Source: Sphingobium sp. EP60837
Lineage (GTDB): Bacteria > Pseudomonadota > Alphaproteobacteria > Sphingomonadales > Sphingomonadaceae
Length of the DNA: 64,000 nucleotides
Direction of reading: 5' to 3'
NCBI RefSeq assembly: GCF_001658005.1
Contig: NZ_CP015986.1
Location: 1,240,001 to 1,304,000 of the forward strand
Under the pieces are notes generated by a model. It was not told the origin of the DNA, made no database searches, and saw only the letters and a list, made by a program, of their open reading frames with translations. Below are positions 18,769-28,086 of the stretch, in pieces; position 1 is the stretch's first letter, and each line of letters starts with the position of its first letter. Both the position numbers and the translations under genes were made by a program.

Positions 18769-19913
18769 ATCATTGCTCCGTCGCGGTCCATGAGGCCCCG
18801 TAAAATTCCCTCGCGTATGCCGCGATCGGCCACACCCAGCCGTTCGGCGGGCCAGATGTCGAGGATGGATTCGAGGATCGCGCATCCTGCCACCACCAGG
18901 TCCGCTCGCTCCGATCCGATGCAGGGCAGCTTTTGCCGTTCCGGCAACGCCATGGTGGACAGCCTGCCGGAAATTGCGCGCATCGACGCCGACGGTACGA
19001 TCAGCCCGTCGATCGCCTGCCGGTCATAGCGCGGCAGATTGAGATGCAGGCTGGCCAGCGTCGTCACCGTGCCCGAGGTGCCCAGCAGCCGGATCGCGGG
19101 GGCCTCACGAGGAAGGCGGCGGGCGAGCGGCGCGAAAGCATCGGCGACCCGCGACCGCATTCGCGAATAGGCGGCTAACCGCTCGCCAGGGTCGGCATGT
19201 TCGAACAATTCGCTTTCTGTCAGCGAGACGACACCCCAGGGAGCGCTGACCCAATCGACGATATGCGGCGCGCCGGAGCGATTGGCGTCAACCAGGACCA
19301 GTTCGGTGGACCCGCCGCCAATGTCAAAGATCAGCGCGGGGCCATCGCCCGGTTCCAATAAGGCATGGCAACCCATCACCGCCAGCCGCGCTTCTTCCTG
19401 CGCACTGATGATGTCGAGCGCTATCCCGGTTTCGCGATAGACGCGCTGGATGAATTCAGCGCCGTTGGAGGCACGGCGACAGGCTTCCGTCGCGACCGAC
19501 CGGGCCAGGGTGACATGGCGGCGGCGTAACTTGTCGGCGCAGATCGACAGGGCCGCAATGGCGCGATCGATGGCAGCGTCGCTGATCCGGCCCGTCGATG
19601 CCAAGCCTTCACCCAGCCGGACGATACGGGAAAAGGCATCGACAACAATGAAGCCATCGGCAGAGGGCTTGGCGATCAGCAGGCGGCAATTATTGGTGCC
19701 AAGGTCGATCGCCGCATAAGAGCGTCTGCCGCGCGGCAAATGAGGCAAGGAGCCCCGCTGCTTCGACGGGGGAGGTATGGCCGCAGCCTTGCTCCCATTA
19801 CCCTGGCCGGAAAGGGCGTCCTTGCCCGAAGCGCCCCCGGCGGGACCGGAACTCTGCGGCAATGGGCGGCTGTGCTGCACCATGGCCGTAACTCTTTTCT
19901 TCTTCGCCGACAC
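18765..19913 (-). CDS. Exopolyphosphatase / guanosine pentaphosphatase (Ppx/GppA family)
   Basis: After a low-complexity N-terminal tail of about 65 residues, the ASKHA-fold phosphatase begins with YAAIDLGTNNCRLLIA and continues with VATEACRRASNG, the catalytic-Glu region SAQEEARLAV, the second phosphate loop FDIGGGSTELVLV and GTSGTVTTLA. It hydrolyses polyphosphate and/or pppGpp. It is the short form without the C-terminal HD-like domain. It is coupled with rlmE, a pairing often seen in alphaproteobacteria. Confidence 0.88.
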   Translation of the reverse strand: MSAKKKRVTAMVQHSRPLPQSSGPAGGASGKDALSGQGNGSKAAAIPPPSKQRGSLPHLPRGRRSYAAIDLGTNNCRLLIAKPSADGFIVVDAFSRIVRLGEGLASTGRISDAAIDRAIAALSICADKLRRRHVTLARSVATEACRRASNGAEFIQRVYRETGIALDIISAQEEARLAVMGCHALLEPGDGPALIFDIGGGSTELVLVDANRSGAPHIVDWVSAPWGVVSLTESELFEHADPGERLAAYSRMRSRVADAFAPLARRLPREAPAIRLLGTSGTVTTLASLHLNLPRYDRQAIDGLIVPSASMRAISGRLSTMALPERQKLPCIGSERADLVVAGCAILESILDIWPAERLGVADRGIREGILRGLMDRDGAMM

Positions 19914-20015
19914 CGACAGGTGACGGAACTTGGGTTCAGCCTATGCGGATGCAAGGCAAAGCGCAAGACGCGGCCAGAAAAGCCGATAACATTGCGCTAC
20001 GGCATGCGGGCTTGA

Positions 20016-20414
20016 TCAGAGCGGCAGTAAAGCCGCCACGATCCAGCGCTCTTCGGCCCGAAGCACGCCCCAAGCGCGCGCCGCGGCGCGGCTGTCCATG
20101 GCTTCGACGCCGATGCCTTTCGCTTCCAGTTCGCGAACGAAGGCGCGCGGCGGTTGGCGCAAACCTGCTCCGGTGCCTAGCAGCAGGAATTCCGGCAGCG
20201 GGTCGGTGTCCAGAAGATCCCCCAACGCGGCGATCGACAGTTCATCGGCCGTGGGCGCATCTTCCCATGCAAGTGCGCGCGCGGGGTTTAGAAGCAGTCC
20301 GCCGGGAAAGACATCATCCCTAACCCGAAAACCGCGACCCGCAAAGCCGGTGATAATCGGCCCCTGCCCCGCCTCATCGCGGCGCAGTTCGATGCCGGTG
20401 CGCTTGTCGGTCAG
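20016..20414 (-). CDS. Mth938-like (DUF498) domain protein
   Basis: The frame LTDKRTGIELRRDEAGQGPIITGFAGRGFRV..FPGGLLL..PTADELS..LPEFLLLGTGAG is a complete Mth938/NDUFAF3-like domain, a small fold of unclear enzymatic role. No ATG, GTG or TTG lies upstream in frame after the stop at 20425-20427; the earliest possible start is a CTG at 20412-20414 that overlaps the secF stop. Either CTG is used, with coupling to secF, or a base is wrong here. Following secDF is a common alphaproteobacterial position for this gene. Confidence 0.75.
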   Translation of the reverse strand: MTDKRTGIELRRDEAGQGPIITGFAGRGFRVRDDVFPGGLLLNPARALAWEDAPTADELSIAALGDLLDTDPLPEFLLLGTGAGLRQPPRAFVRELEAKGIGVEAMDSRAAARAWGVLRAEERWIVAALLPL

Positions 20415-21397
20415 GGCCGCGCCCCATCATCACGCGGCCCGAGGCGCTCGGCGCGATCGGCAATGTTGGTCTTGCTCGCCTTGCGCTCCGCCAGCTGGGG
20501 CGAAAGACCGAGCGTGATCAGCAACGACGACGACACATAAACCGAAGAATAGGTGCCGACGATGATGCCCAGCATCATGGCGGCGGTGAAGCCGCGCAGC
20601 ACATGGCCCCCAAAGAGCAGCAGTGCGCCAAGGGCGAGCATCACGGTGACCGAGGTCATGACCGTACGCGGCAGCGTTTCGTTGACGGACAGATCGATGA
20701 GCGCCTTCATATCCATCTTGCGATATTTGCGCATATTCTCGCGGATACGATCGTCGATCACCATCTTGTCGTTGATCGAATAGCCGACGATCGTCAGCAC
20801 GGCGGCCACGATATTGAGGTCGAATTCAAGCTGGGTGATGGCGAAGAAGCCGAGCGTCATCAGCACGTCGTGCATGATCGCGACGAAAGTCGAGACGCCG
20901 AACTGCCATTCGTAGCGGAACCAGGAAAAGATCGCGATGCCGATCACGGCCAGCATCACCGCCAACACGCCGTTCTGGATCAACTCGCCGGATACCTTGC
21001 CCGACACCGTGTCGTAACGGGAGAAGGTAACGCCCGCGAATTGGGCCGTCATGGCGTTACGCGTCTTTTCGACAACCGCGTTCGCTGCACCAGCACCGCC
21101 CTGTTCGGGCAGCGGAAGGCGGATCTGCACGGTGTTGGGATCGCCAAACTGCTGGAGCGAGCTTTCGCCCACATCCAACGCCGCGATCGTGCTGCGAACA
21201 CGGTCGGTTTCGACAGCCTGCGGAAAGCGCGCCTCGATCATCAGGCCCCCGACGAAATCGACGCCCAGGTTGAGGCCGCGATAGGCGGTGGCGCCGACGG
21301 CAAGCACGGTCAGCAACGCCGTCAGGGCGAAGGCCCAGTGGCGCAGCTTCACAAAGCCGATATTGGTATTGTCGGGGACGAGCTTCAGAAGTTTCAT
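20411..21397 (-). CDS. secF: Protein translocase subunit SecF
   Basis: The ATG at 21397 (MKLLKLVPDNTNIGF) has GGGAGAAAG just upstream and is preferred over an in-frame ATG 17 codons earlier. The 328-residue membrane protein has the first helix, the periplasmic loop with GLNLGVDFVGGLMIEARF, and the five C-terminal helices with the signature GYSINDKMVIDDRIREN. SecDF uses proton flow to pull proteins through SecYEG. It is directly downstream of secD. Confidence 0.95.
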   Translation of the reverse strand: MKLLKLVPDNTNIGFVKLRHWAFALTALLTVLAVGATAYRGLNLGVDFVGGLMIEARFPQAVETDRVRSTIAALDVGESSLQQFGDPNTVQIRLPLPEQGGAGAANAVVEKTRNAMTAQFAGVTFSRYDTVSGKVSGELIQNGVLAVMLAVIGIAIFSWFRYEWQFGVSTFVAIMHDVLMTLGFFAITQLEFDLNIVAAVLTIVGYSINDKMVIDDRIRENMRKYRKMDMKALIDLSVNETLPRTVMTSVTVMLALGALLLFGGHVLRGFTAAMMLGIIVGTYSSVYVSSSLLITLGLSPQLAERKASKTNIADRAERLGPRDDGARP

Positions 21398-21416
21398 GGG
21401 TCTTTCTCCCGGCCCC

Positions 21417-23015
21417 TTAAATGTGGATCTCGGTCGGACGCTTGGCACGGAGCCAGCGCGACGCGAGCAGGCGGGTGAAGGTCACGGCAGTGAACACGCT
21501 GGTCGCGATGCCGATCAGCAGCACGATGGCGAAGCCCTTGACCGGGCCGGAACCCAGCGCAAGCATGATGCCGCCCGCGATGGCATGGGTCACGTTGGCT
21601 TCGAAGATGGTGCGGCTGGCTTCTTTGTAACCGAACTGGATCGCCTGCACGACGCCGCGCCCGCGCCGCCGCTCTTCGCGGATGCGTTCATAGATGAGGA
21701 CGTTGGCGTCCACCGCGGTGCCGATCGTGAGCACAAATCCCGCAATGCCTGGCAGCGTCAGCGTCGCGCCGAGCATGCCCATGACGCCAAGGATCACGAG
21801 CACGTTGATGGCGACGGCCATGTTCGCATACATGCCGAAGCGGCCGTAGCTGGCGAACATGAAGATCGCGACAGCGGCAACGGCGATAACCGACGCCAGC
21901 AGGCCCGCGCGGATCGAGTCAGCGCCGAGCTGCGGGCCGACAGTGCGTTCTTCGACGACAGTCAGGGCCACCGGCAGCTTGCCCGAGCGGAGCGCGATGG
22001 CTAGCTGATTGGCGCTTTCCACCGTGAAGTTACCGCTGATCTGAGCGGAGCCGCCAAGGATCGGCTCGTTGATGTTCGGCGCTGACAACACCTTGCCGTC
22101 CAGGATGATGGCGAAGGGCCGGTTGACATTCTGCGACGTTACTTGGCCGAATTTACGGCCTCCCGATCCGTTGAAGCGGATGTTGACGATCGCCTGGTTA
22201 TTCTGGTCATAGCCCTGCGTGGCGTCCGTCAAATCCTCGCCCGACACCATGACCTGCCGCTTCACGGCGATCGCCGGAACGCCGGATGGATTGGCGGGAT
22301 AAGGCAGCACTTCGCTGCCGACCGGAGCGCGGCCTTGGGCGACTTCGGCAGGATTGGCGCTGGTATCGACGAGCTTGAATTCGAGCTTGGCGGTCTGCCC
22401 GAGGAGGTCCTTGAGCGCCTTTGGATTCTGAAGGCCCGGCACCTGGACAACGATGCGGTTTCCACCCTGCTGCTGGATCGTGGGCTCGCGGGTGCCCATT
22501 TCGTCGATGCGCTTGCGGATCACTTCGGTCGCGACTTCCATCGCGCCCTTGACCGCATTGTCGATCCCCGCCTCTGTCGGCGTGATCACGACCGTGGAAC
22601 TGTTCACCACCTCCACATTGAAGTCGCGCTGACCCGTAAGACCCGCGCCTTGGGTCAAAGGTCGGATGCGCTCGACCGCGGCATCGACCTGCGCAGGATC
22701 GCGGACCATGAAGCTGAGCTTCCCGTCGCGGCTGGAGATGTCACCGATCGCGATCCGCGGCGCGCCACGGCGCAGTTCGGTGCGAACCTGCTCCTCCATG
22801 TTGGCGAGCCGCTGTTTGGCCACATCCTGTGTCGAGGCTTCGAGCAGCAGATGGCTGCCCCCCGAAAGGTCGAGGCCCAGATTGACACGGGTCTGCATGA
22901 AGTGCGGCAGCCGCTCGACCGTCGTGTCGGGCAGGAAGCTCGGCACCGCGCACAGGATGCCGATGACCAGAGGCAGCAAAATCGCCGCGATGGCCCAGCG
23001 CGAGAAGTTCAGCAT
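21417..23015 (-). CDS. secD: Protein translocase subunit SecD
   Basis: The 532-residue protein starts MLNFSRWAIAAILLPL and shows the DLSGGSHLLLEA signature after helix 1, the large P1 periplasmic region, and the C-terminal helices with GTAVDANVLIYERIREE. It works with SecF. The start is 7 bases downstream of yajC's stop and secF follows after 19 bases, so the three genes form one operon. Confidence 0.96.
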   Translation of the reverse strand: MLNFSRWAIAAILLPLVIGILCAVPSFLPDTTVERLPHFMQTRVNLGLDLSGGSHLLLEASTQDVAKQRLANMEEQVRTELRRGAPRIAIGDISSRDGKLSFMVRDPAQVDAAVERIRPLTQGAGLTGQRDFNVEVVNSSTVVITPTEAGIDNAVKGAMEVATEVIRKRIDEMGTREPTIQQQGGNRIVVQVPGLQNPKALKDLLGQTAKLEFKLVDTSANPAEVAQGRAPVGSEVLPYPANPSGVPAIAVKRQVMVSGEDLTDATQGYDQNNQAIVNIRFNGSGGRKFGQVTSQNVNRPFAIILDGKVLSAPNINEPILGGSAQISGNFTVESANQLAIALRSGKLPVALTVVEERTVGPQLGADSIRAGLLASVIAVAAVAIFMFASYGRFGMYANMAVAINVLVILGVMGMLGATLTLPGIAGFVLTIGTAVDANVLIYERIREERRRGRGVVQAIQFGYKEASRTIFEANVTHAIAGGIMLALGSGPVKGFAIVLLIGIATSVFTAVTFTRLLASRWLRAKRPTEIHI

Positions 23016-23022
23016 CAGGCGA

Positions 23023-23358
23023 TCAGTCGTTTGCGGGCTTGGCGGTCGCCGGATCGACGACGTCGGTCAGCGTGGACTTGACGGCCTTCACCTTCATGCC
23101 GGGCGCGAGTTCGACATCGACATAATGTTCATCGACGCGGGCGACCTTCCCAACCAAGCCGCCACCGGTCACCACCTGATCGCCCTTTTTGACGGCGTCG
23201 ATCTTCGCCTTATGCTCCTTCATCCGCTTTTGCTGCGGGCGGATCAGCAGGAAGTAGAAGACGACGAAGATGAGGACGAGCGGCGCCATCTGCACCAGCA
23301 TGGAAGCGCCGGACGATTGCTCGCCCGCGGTCTGGGCAAAGGCTGGGGTAATGAGCAT
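23023..23358 (-). CDS. yajC: Preprotein translocase subunit YajC
   Basis: The 111-residue protein has one N-terminal membrane helix (LVQMAPLVLIFVVFYFLLIRPQQKR) with the YajC hallmark FYFLLIRPQQKRMKEH and the small C-terminal domain KKGDQVVTGGGLVGKV. It belongs to the SecDF-YajC accessory complex and is the first gene of that operon. Confidence 0.95.
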   Translation of the reverse strand: MLITPAFAQTAGEQSSGASMLVQMAPLVLIFVVFYFLLIRPQQKRMKEHKAKIDAVKKGDQVVTGGGLVGKVARVDEHYVDVELAPGMKVKAVKSTLTDVVDPATAKPAND

Positions 23359-23546
23359 TGGTGGGACTTTCGCCTTATTGTCTTGTCGTGCCGCTGGCTG
23401 TTCAATCAGCTGCGGATCAAGGGCGCGCGGCTAACACAGATGGGGATAGCGAAGCAATATGATTAGGGATTGTGAAATGAGGCAAAAAGGCTGCGCCGAA
23501 ACGCTTGCATGTTCTCAAACATGCTTCTATGTGCCGCCGCTCCGGT

Positions 23547-23623
23547 CGGGACGTAGCGCAGCCTGGTAGCGCATCACACTGGGGGTGTGGGGGTCGGAGG
23601 TTCGAATCCTCTCGTCCCGACCA
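23547..23623 (+). tRNA. tRNA-Pro (anticodon GGG)
   Basis: A 77-base cloverleaf: acceptor CGGGACG pairs with CGTCCCG, D-arm AGCGC..GCGC, anticodon stem TCACA/TGTGG with loop CTGGGGG (anticodon GGG), T-arm GGAGG TTCGAAT CCTCT, and an encoded CCA. It has the unusual C1 of bacterial tRNA-Pro. Confidence 0.95.
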
Positions 23624-23790
23624 AAATCATAAATGAAGTAGCGAACTGAACGCGTTTTCGCGGGCGCTCTTCCATCCCCAACCAGAATCCAACTTTTCCT
23701 ATTTCTGCTCGGCGGCAGCGATTTTTGCTGTCCTACAGCGAACCAGATGGGATAAATGATCCGCCTCATTCGGACAGAGGAGGCAGGTTA

Positions 23791-24332
23791 ATGGATGTTG
23801 CGGCGCTGATCGATGAAGTGATTGCGCGGGAGGGCGGCTATAGCAACCACCCGGCGGATCGCGGCGGTCCTACCAATTTCGGCATCACCCAGGCCGTTGC
23901 GCGCGCCAATGGCTATGCGGGCGATATGCGACAGTTGCCACGCGCCGTGGCGGAAGCGATATACCGGCGGCTCTATTGGGAGCGGCCCGGTTATGGCTTC
24001 GTCACGGAGATCGCGCCGAATGTCGCGGGGGAGTTGTTCGACAGCACGGTCAACATGGGACCCGCGACAGCCACCCGCTTCCTGCAGCGGGCGCTCAATG
24101 CACTTAACCGCAATCAGCGGGACTATCCCGACCTGAAGGCCGACCAACTGATCGGGGCGAAAACGCTGGCGGCGCTCGGCGCCTTCATGCGGCTGCGCGG
24201 CAAGGCGGGGGAAAAGGTGCTGCTGAAGGCGATGGAGGCGCTGCAGGGGGACGCTATGTCGCGCTGGCGGAGGGCCGGCCCGCCAATGAGGCGTTTCTCT
24301 ATGGGTGGCTGGCGAACCGGATCGGTTACTAA
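23791..24332 (+). pseudogene. GH108-type phage endolysin, frameshifted near its C-terminus
   Basis: ATG after GAGGAGG. The N-terminal part VAALIDEVIAREGGYSNHPAD, then RGGPTNFGIT, is the glycoside hydrolase 108 N-terminal region (catalytic E in EGGY), and LFDSTVNMGPATA is the second conserved block. At CTGCAGGGGGACGC (24241-24254) the frame leaves the family; shifting by one base gives RYVALAEGRPANEAFLYGWLANRIGY and a stop that overlaps the holin start (TAATG). One G missing from the G-run explains this, by true mutation or an assembly indel. Confidence 0.82.
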
Positions 24333-24604
24333 TGAGCCACATCAAGCTCAGGCGGACCCGGACCGACCGAGGGACGGCGCGGGCGCGGCCGGCCTTTCTC
24401 TATGTCATGTATGGACTGCTGCTCTGGTCGGTGCCGCTTGGGCTGATTGGCGGGGCGCGGCCGGAGGTTGCAGCGGCGATCGTGCGGGCGATGCGGGCCT
24501 ATTTCGAGGCGCTGCCGGAGCCGCTCTATGCGCTGTTTGGCACGGGATATCTGGGATACACTGCGGCGCGGGCCTGCGGGAAGGTCAAGGGGGTCGAGCG
24601 GTAG
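24332..24604 (+). CDS. Holin-like membrane protein (3TM holin family)
   Basis: The start ATG overlaps the stop of the endolysin frame (TAATG). The 90-residue protein has a basic N-terminus, a hydrophobic segment FLYVMYGLLLWSVPLGLIGG, an amphipathic stretch and a last helix ALFGTGYLGYTAARA. This is the pattern of small holins next to GH108 endolysins in alphaproteobacterial prophages and gene-transfer-agent-like modules. It would open the membrane for the endolysin. Confidence 0.75.
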   Translation: MSHIKLRRTRTDRGTARARPAFLYVMYGLLLWSVPLGLIGGARPEVAAAIVRAMRAYFEALPEPLYALFGTGYLGYTAARACGKVKGVER

Positions 24605-24610
24605 GATGAC

Positions 24611-24705
24611 GGCCCCTCTCGCTCTCCTTGGAAGGGCGAGGGAATTGAAACGCACTGCACCCCATAAATGAGAGGGGCCGCTGGGTAGATAAGTCCCAGC
24701 GGCCC
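24611..24705. terminator. Two overlapping hairpins between convergent transcripts
   Basis: GGCCCCTCTC (24611-24620) pairs perfectly with GAGAGGGGCC (24670-24679). The same right arm overlaps GGGCCGCTGGG (24675-24685), which pairs perfectly with CCCAGCGGCCC (24695-24705). The two stems exclude each other. There is no clear T-run; a bidirectional terminator between the holin gene and the minus-strand unit is the simplest view. Confidence 0.5.
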
Positions 24706-24848
24706 ATCATTGACATGGTCACAGCGGCCGGAAGTGCCGCCCAAGGAAAACGTGGATCGCGCTATCTTCGCGAGTATGAGACGTCCTTCGCGACATATCG
24801 CGTGTCAGATGTCCCAATGCTGAAGAAGATCGACGCTGACGGCGTCGC

Positions 24849-24905
24849 TCAGCGGCGCGTTTCCCGAATGGACTTGACCGACCTCACTGCTGAACCATGA
24901 GACAT
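24849..24905 (-). CDS. Candidate 18-codon ORF with a full-length Shine-Dalgarno
   Basis: On the minus strand AAAGGAGGTGATCC ends 1 base before ATG (GGAGG to ATG spacing 7 bases), followed by MSHGSAVRSVKSIRETRR and a stop. Those 14 bases complement the whole 3' tail of 16S rRNA. The unit is bounded downstream by the 24675-24705 hairpin. It may be a translated basic micropeptide, a leader, or a regulatory RNA; no coding conservation can be judged from one sequence. The rest of 24605-25115 holds no gene I can support. Confidence 0.4.
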   Translation of the reverse strand: MSHGSAVRSVKSIRETRR

Positions 24906-25115
24906 CGGATCACCTCCTTTCGACTGTTGAAGCCCCGCGCGGCCCATCTTGGAAAACCATCCTAGACCTGGCCACGAGATGGACTGTGAATCAGACGGAA
25001 GACATGATCAAGTCTTGTAAAATTCTTTTTTGGAATCATACTAGCGCGTCCGTCCGAAAAGCCGATCTGGTGCTTGGCACGGCAATCGGCCCACAAGATA
25101 TGCGAGAAGCACGCT

Positions 25116-25649
25116 TTAGCGGCGGCAATCCTCTATGACGCGGCCAACCTCTGCCCAGGCGGGTATGATGAGCGTATCGAGCCCTTGCACTTCCACAGCG
25201 AAACGGCCGCGGCTGTAAGCGATCTGATCGAGCGCCGCGTCACTGGCGGCACGAGTGGCAATCGTGCCGGAAGGCGAGGCGGCGGCGGGCCAGTTGACGG
25301 CGCCGTAGCTGGTGCGCAAGGTCATCGCCACCTGGCCGGCTCCCGCGCGGAGCAGGCTGATGCGGCCGGCCGCAGGGTCGCAGCGCAGCGTCAGCAGCGG
25401 CCCGGCCGCGGGGCTGGTGAAAAGGGCCGCCGATCCCTGCCCTTCCTGACGATAGGTCCAGTTGCCGGGCGTGGCGGGACGATATTGCCACTCGAGCGGC
25501 GCGGGAGCGGAAGCGGGCGCAGGAGCCGGAGCGGCGCGCGGCGGGACTTGCCGGGGCGCCGGGCGTTGCGCCTGATCGGGCGCGCCGACACAGGAAGGGA
25601 GCAGAAACAGCAAGGGCGCGAACGCGGCCGGGATCGGGTGAAGACGCAT
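25116..25649 (-). CDS. Putative lipoprotein of unknown function
   Basis: The ATG at 25649 starts a signal peptide MRLHPIPAAFAPLLFLLPSC with a lipobox-like LPSC. A Pro/Ala-rich linker (about residues 28-52) follows, and then a compact domain with WTYRQEGQGSAALF, LTLRCDPAAGRISL and C-terminal IEDCRR; its two Cys may form a disulphide. It should be an envelope lipoprotein with a beta-rich domain. Sphingomonads commonly have such proteins; no function is assigned. Confidence 0.75.
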   Translation of the reverse strand: MRLHPIPAAFAPLLFLLPSCVGAPDQAQRPAPRQVPPRAAPAPAPASAPAPLEWQYRPATPGNWTYRQEGQGSAALFTSPAAGPLLTLRCDPAAGRISLLRAGAGQVAMTLRTSYGAVNWPAAASPSGTIATRAASDAALDQIAYSRGRFAVEVQGLDTLIIPAWAEVGRVIEDCRR

Positions 25650-26065
25650 AATGCCGTCATGCCCGAGGCCGGGGGCGCGCTTCAACCGGAAAAGGGCCGG
25701 ATGAGGCGAAGGGGCGTTGGCGAGGGGAAGGCCCCCGGCAGACTTGTCCTTATTCCCAGATGCAAGCGCTCTTCGACTTGCCGCCAAGGACAGGCTCGTG
25801 GCGAACGGCGACCAGGAGCCGTCCAGGGCTAAGGAGGCGCATCTCTCAGCGTGCAAAACAAGCGCCGCGCCATTGACAGTTTCCCGCCGAATCGCTAGGG
25901 GCTGGCCCATCCCGGACACGCTGGTGAGCGGCGGTGCATGGCACTGGCCGTCTTTTTTGCGTCTCGGGGGCTATCGAATCGGCCGAAGTCCTTCTAGGGC
26001 TCCGGCCTGGACGCTTTGAGATGGGACGGCGCCAACCGCCCCGTGGAGCAGGAGTACAGATTACC

Positions 26066-26434
26066 ATGGCACGTATTGCGGGTGTCAACATCCCGACCAA
26101 CAAGCGCGTGATCATCGCGCTCACCTACATTCACGGCATCGGTCGCAAGACCGCCGTCGATCTGGCCGACAAGCTGGGCATCGACCACGGCCGCCGCGTT
26201 CAGGACCTGTCGGACGCCGAAGTCCTGCAGATTCGCGAAGCCATCGACGCCGACCTTACCGTTGAAGGCGACCTGCGCCGCGAAACCGCGATGAACATCA
26301 AGCGCCTGATGGACCTGGCCTGCTATCGCGGCCTGCGTCATCGCAAGGGCCTGCCGGTCCGCGGCCAGCGCACGCACACCAATGCGCGCACCCGCAAGGG
26401 CAAGGCGAAGCCGATCGCCGGCAAGAAGAAGTAA
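26066..26434 (+). CDS. rpsM: 30S ribosomal protein S13
   Basis: The start at [15 protein letters not shown] follows GGAGTACAG. The 122-residue protein has [41 protein letters not shown] signatures and a basic C-terminal tail. S13 contacts the P-site tRNA in the 30S head. It opens the alpha-operon block here. Confidence 0.97.
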   Translation: MARIAGVNIPTNKRVIIALTYIHGIGRKTAVDLADKLGIDHGRRVQDLSDAEVLQIREAIDADLTVEGDLRRETAMNIKRLMDLACYRGLRHRKGLPVRGQRTHTNARTRKGKAKPIAGKKK

Positions 26435-26439
26435 TCGTT

Positions 26440-26466
26440 GAGGGTCGGCCCTTCGGCTTGACCCTC
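26440..26466 (+). other. Hairpin between rpsM and rpsK
   Basis: GAGGGTC (26440-26446) pairs with GACCCTC (26460-26466), with an inner GCC/GGC. No T-run follows, so it is more likely an mRNA stability or processing element than a terminator. Confidence 0.4.
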
Positions 26467-26509
26467 CGGCGACTTCTGCTTTTAAACGATTTCAGTAGGA
26501 TAGAGCAAA

Positions 26510-26899
26510 ATGGCACGCGAACCCCAGCGCATTAAGCGCCGCGAACGCAAGAACATCTCGGCCGGCGTGGCGCACGTCAACGCCAGCTTCAACAACACCA
26601 TGGTGACCATCACCGACGCCCAGGGCAATGCGATCAGCTGGTCCTCGGCCGGCATGATGGGCTTCAAGGGCAGCCGTAAATCGACCCCTTATGCCGCGCA
26701 GGTTTGCGCCGAAGACGCTGGCCGCAAGGCCGCCGAACATGGCGTGCGCACCCTGGAAGTCGAAGTGAAGGGCCCCGGTTCGGGCCGTGAATCGGCTCTT
26801 CGCGCGTTGCAGGCCGTTGGCTTCCACATCACCTCCATCCGCGACGTGACGCCGATCCCGCACAACGGCGTGCGTCCTTCCAAGCGCCGCCGCGTCTAA
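26510..26899 (+). CDS. rpsK: 30S ribosomal protein S11
   Basis: The 129-residue protein has the S11 core: [47 protein letters not shown] and the C-terminal [18 protein letters not shown]. It belongs to the 30S platform and lies between rpsM and rpoA as usual. Confidence 0.97.
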   Translation: MAREPQRIKRRERKNISAGVAHVNASFNNTMVTITDAQGNAISWSSAGMMGFKGSRKSTPYAAQVCAEDAGRKAAEHGVRTLEVEVKGPGSGRESALRALQAVGFHITSIRDVTPIPHNGVRPSKRRRV

Positions 26900-27017
26900 C
26901 TCCGGCGCGAGGCTTGCCGGGCGGCGGACGCGCCGCCCGCTCACCCGTTTGCATCGGCCGGAACGTCCTGTCGGGTCAGGATTTCAGCGTTACCGGCCTC
27001 ATCCCTAGGGGAAATAC

Positions 27018-28079
27018 ATGACTGTCAACATGAAGAACTGGCAGGAATTGAAGAAGCCCAACAGCCTGGAGATCAAGGCGGCGGGCGACGGCAAGCGCAA
27101 GGCGACCTTCGTCGCCGAACCGCTGGAGCGCGGCTTTGGCCTGACGCTTGGCAACGCGCTGCGCCGGGTTCTTCTCTCCTCGCTCCAGGGCGCGGCGGTC
27201 ACCTCGATCAAGATCGAGAACGTCCTGCACGAATTCTCCTCCCTCGCCGGTGTGCGTGAGGACGTCACGGACATCGTCCTCAACATCAAGCAGGTTGCGC
27301 TGCGCATGGAAGGCGACGGTCCTCGCCGTCTCCAGCTGTCCGCCACTGGCCCCGGCGAAGTGCGCGCGGGTGACATCACCACCGTCGGCGACATCGAAGT
27401 GATGAACCCCGACCTGGTGATCTGTCACCTGGACCAGGGCGCGACGCTGAACATGGAACTGACTGCTGACATCGGCAAGGGCTATGTCCCCGCCGTCGCC
27501 AACCGTCCGGCCGACGCGCCGATCGGCCTTATCCCGATCGACGCGCTCTACTCGCCGGTCCGTCAGGTCGCCTACAAGGTGGACAACACCCGCGTCGGCC
27601 AGGAACTGGACTATGACAAGCTGTCGCTGACCGTCGAAACCGACGGCACCGTCACGCCGGAAGACGCGGTGGCCTATGCCGCGCGCATCCTGCAGGACCA
27701 ACTCCAGCTGTTCGTCCACTTCGAAGACGCGCTGCCCGTCGCCGCTCCGGCTGCTGGCGCTGCTGCTTCGGCCGCTGCCGAGGGCGAGAGCGACACCAAC
27801 CAGATCAACCGCTACCTGCTCAAGAAGGTGGACGAGCTGGAACTGTCGGTCCGTTCGGCAAACTGCCTCAAGAACGACAACATCATCTATATCGGCGATC
27901 TGGTTCAGAAGACTGAAGCCGAGATGCTGCGCACCCCCAATTTCGGCCGCAAGTCGCTGAACGAAATCAAGGAAGTGCTGTCGTCCATGGGTCTGCGTCT
28001 GGGGATGGACATCCCCGGCTGGCCGCCGGAAAATATCGAGGAAATGGCCAAGAAGCTCGAACAGGAGCTACTGGGCTGA
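27018..28079 (+). CDS. rpoA: DNA-directed RNA polymerase alpha subunit
   Basis: The 353-residue protein has the N-terminal dimerisation domain ([22 protein letters not shown]), an Ala-rich linker near residues 240-255, and the C-terminal domain with [20 protein letters not shown] and [14 protein letters not shown], which binds UP elements and activators. Length is typical of alphaproteobacteria. Confidence 0.97.
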   Translation: MTVNMKNWQELKKPNSLEIKAAGDGKRKATFVAEPLERGFGLTLGNALRRVLLSSLQGAAVTSIKIENVLHEFSSLAGVREDVTDIVLNIKQVALRMEGDGPRRLQLSATGPGEVRAGDITTVGDIEVMNPDLVICHLDQGATLNMELTADIGKGYVPAVANRPADAPIGLIPIDALYSPVRQVAYKVDNTRVGQELDYDKLSLTVETDGTVTPEDAVAYAARILQDQLQLFVHFEDALPVAAPAAGAAASAAAEGESDTNQINRYLLKKVDELELSVRSANCLKNDNIIYIGDLVQKTEAEMLRTPNFGRKSLNEIKEVLSSMGLRLGMDIPGWPPENIEEMAKKLEQELLG

Positions 28080-28086
28080 TCCAAAC

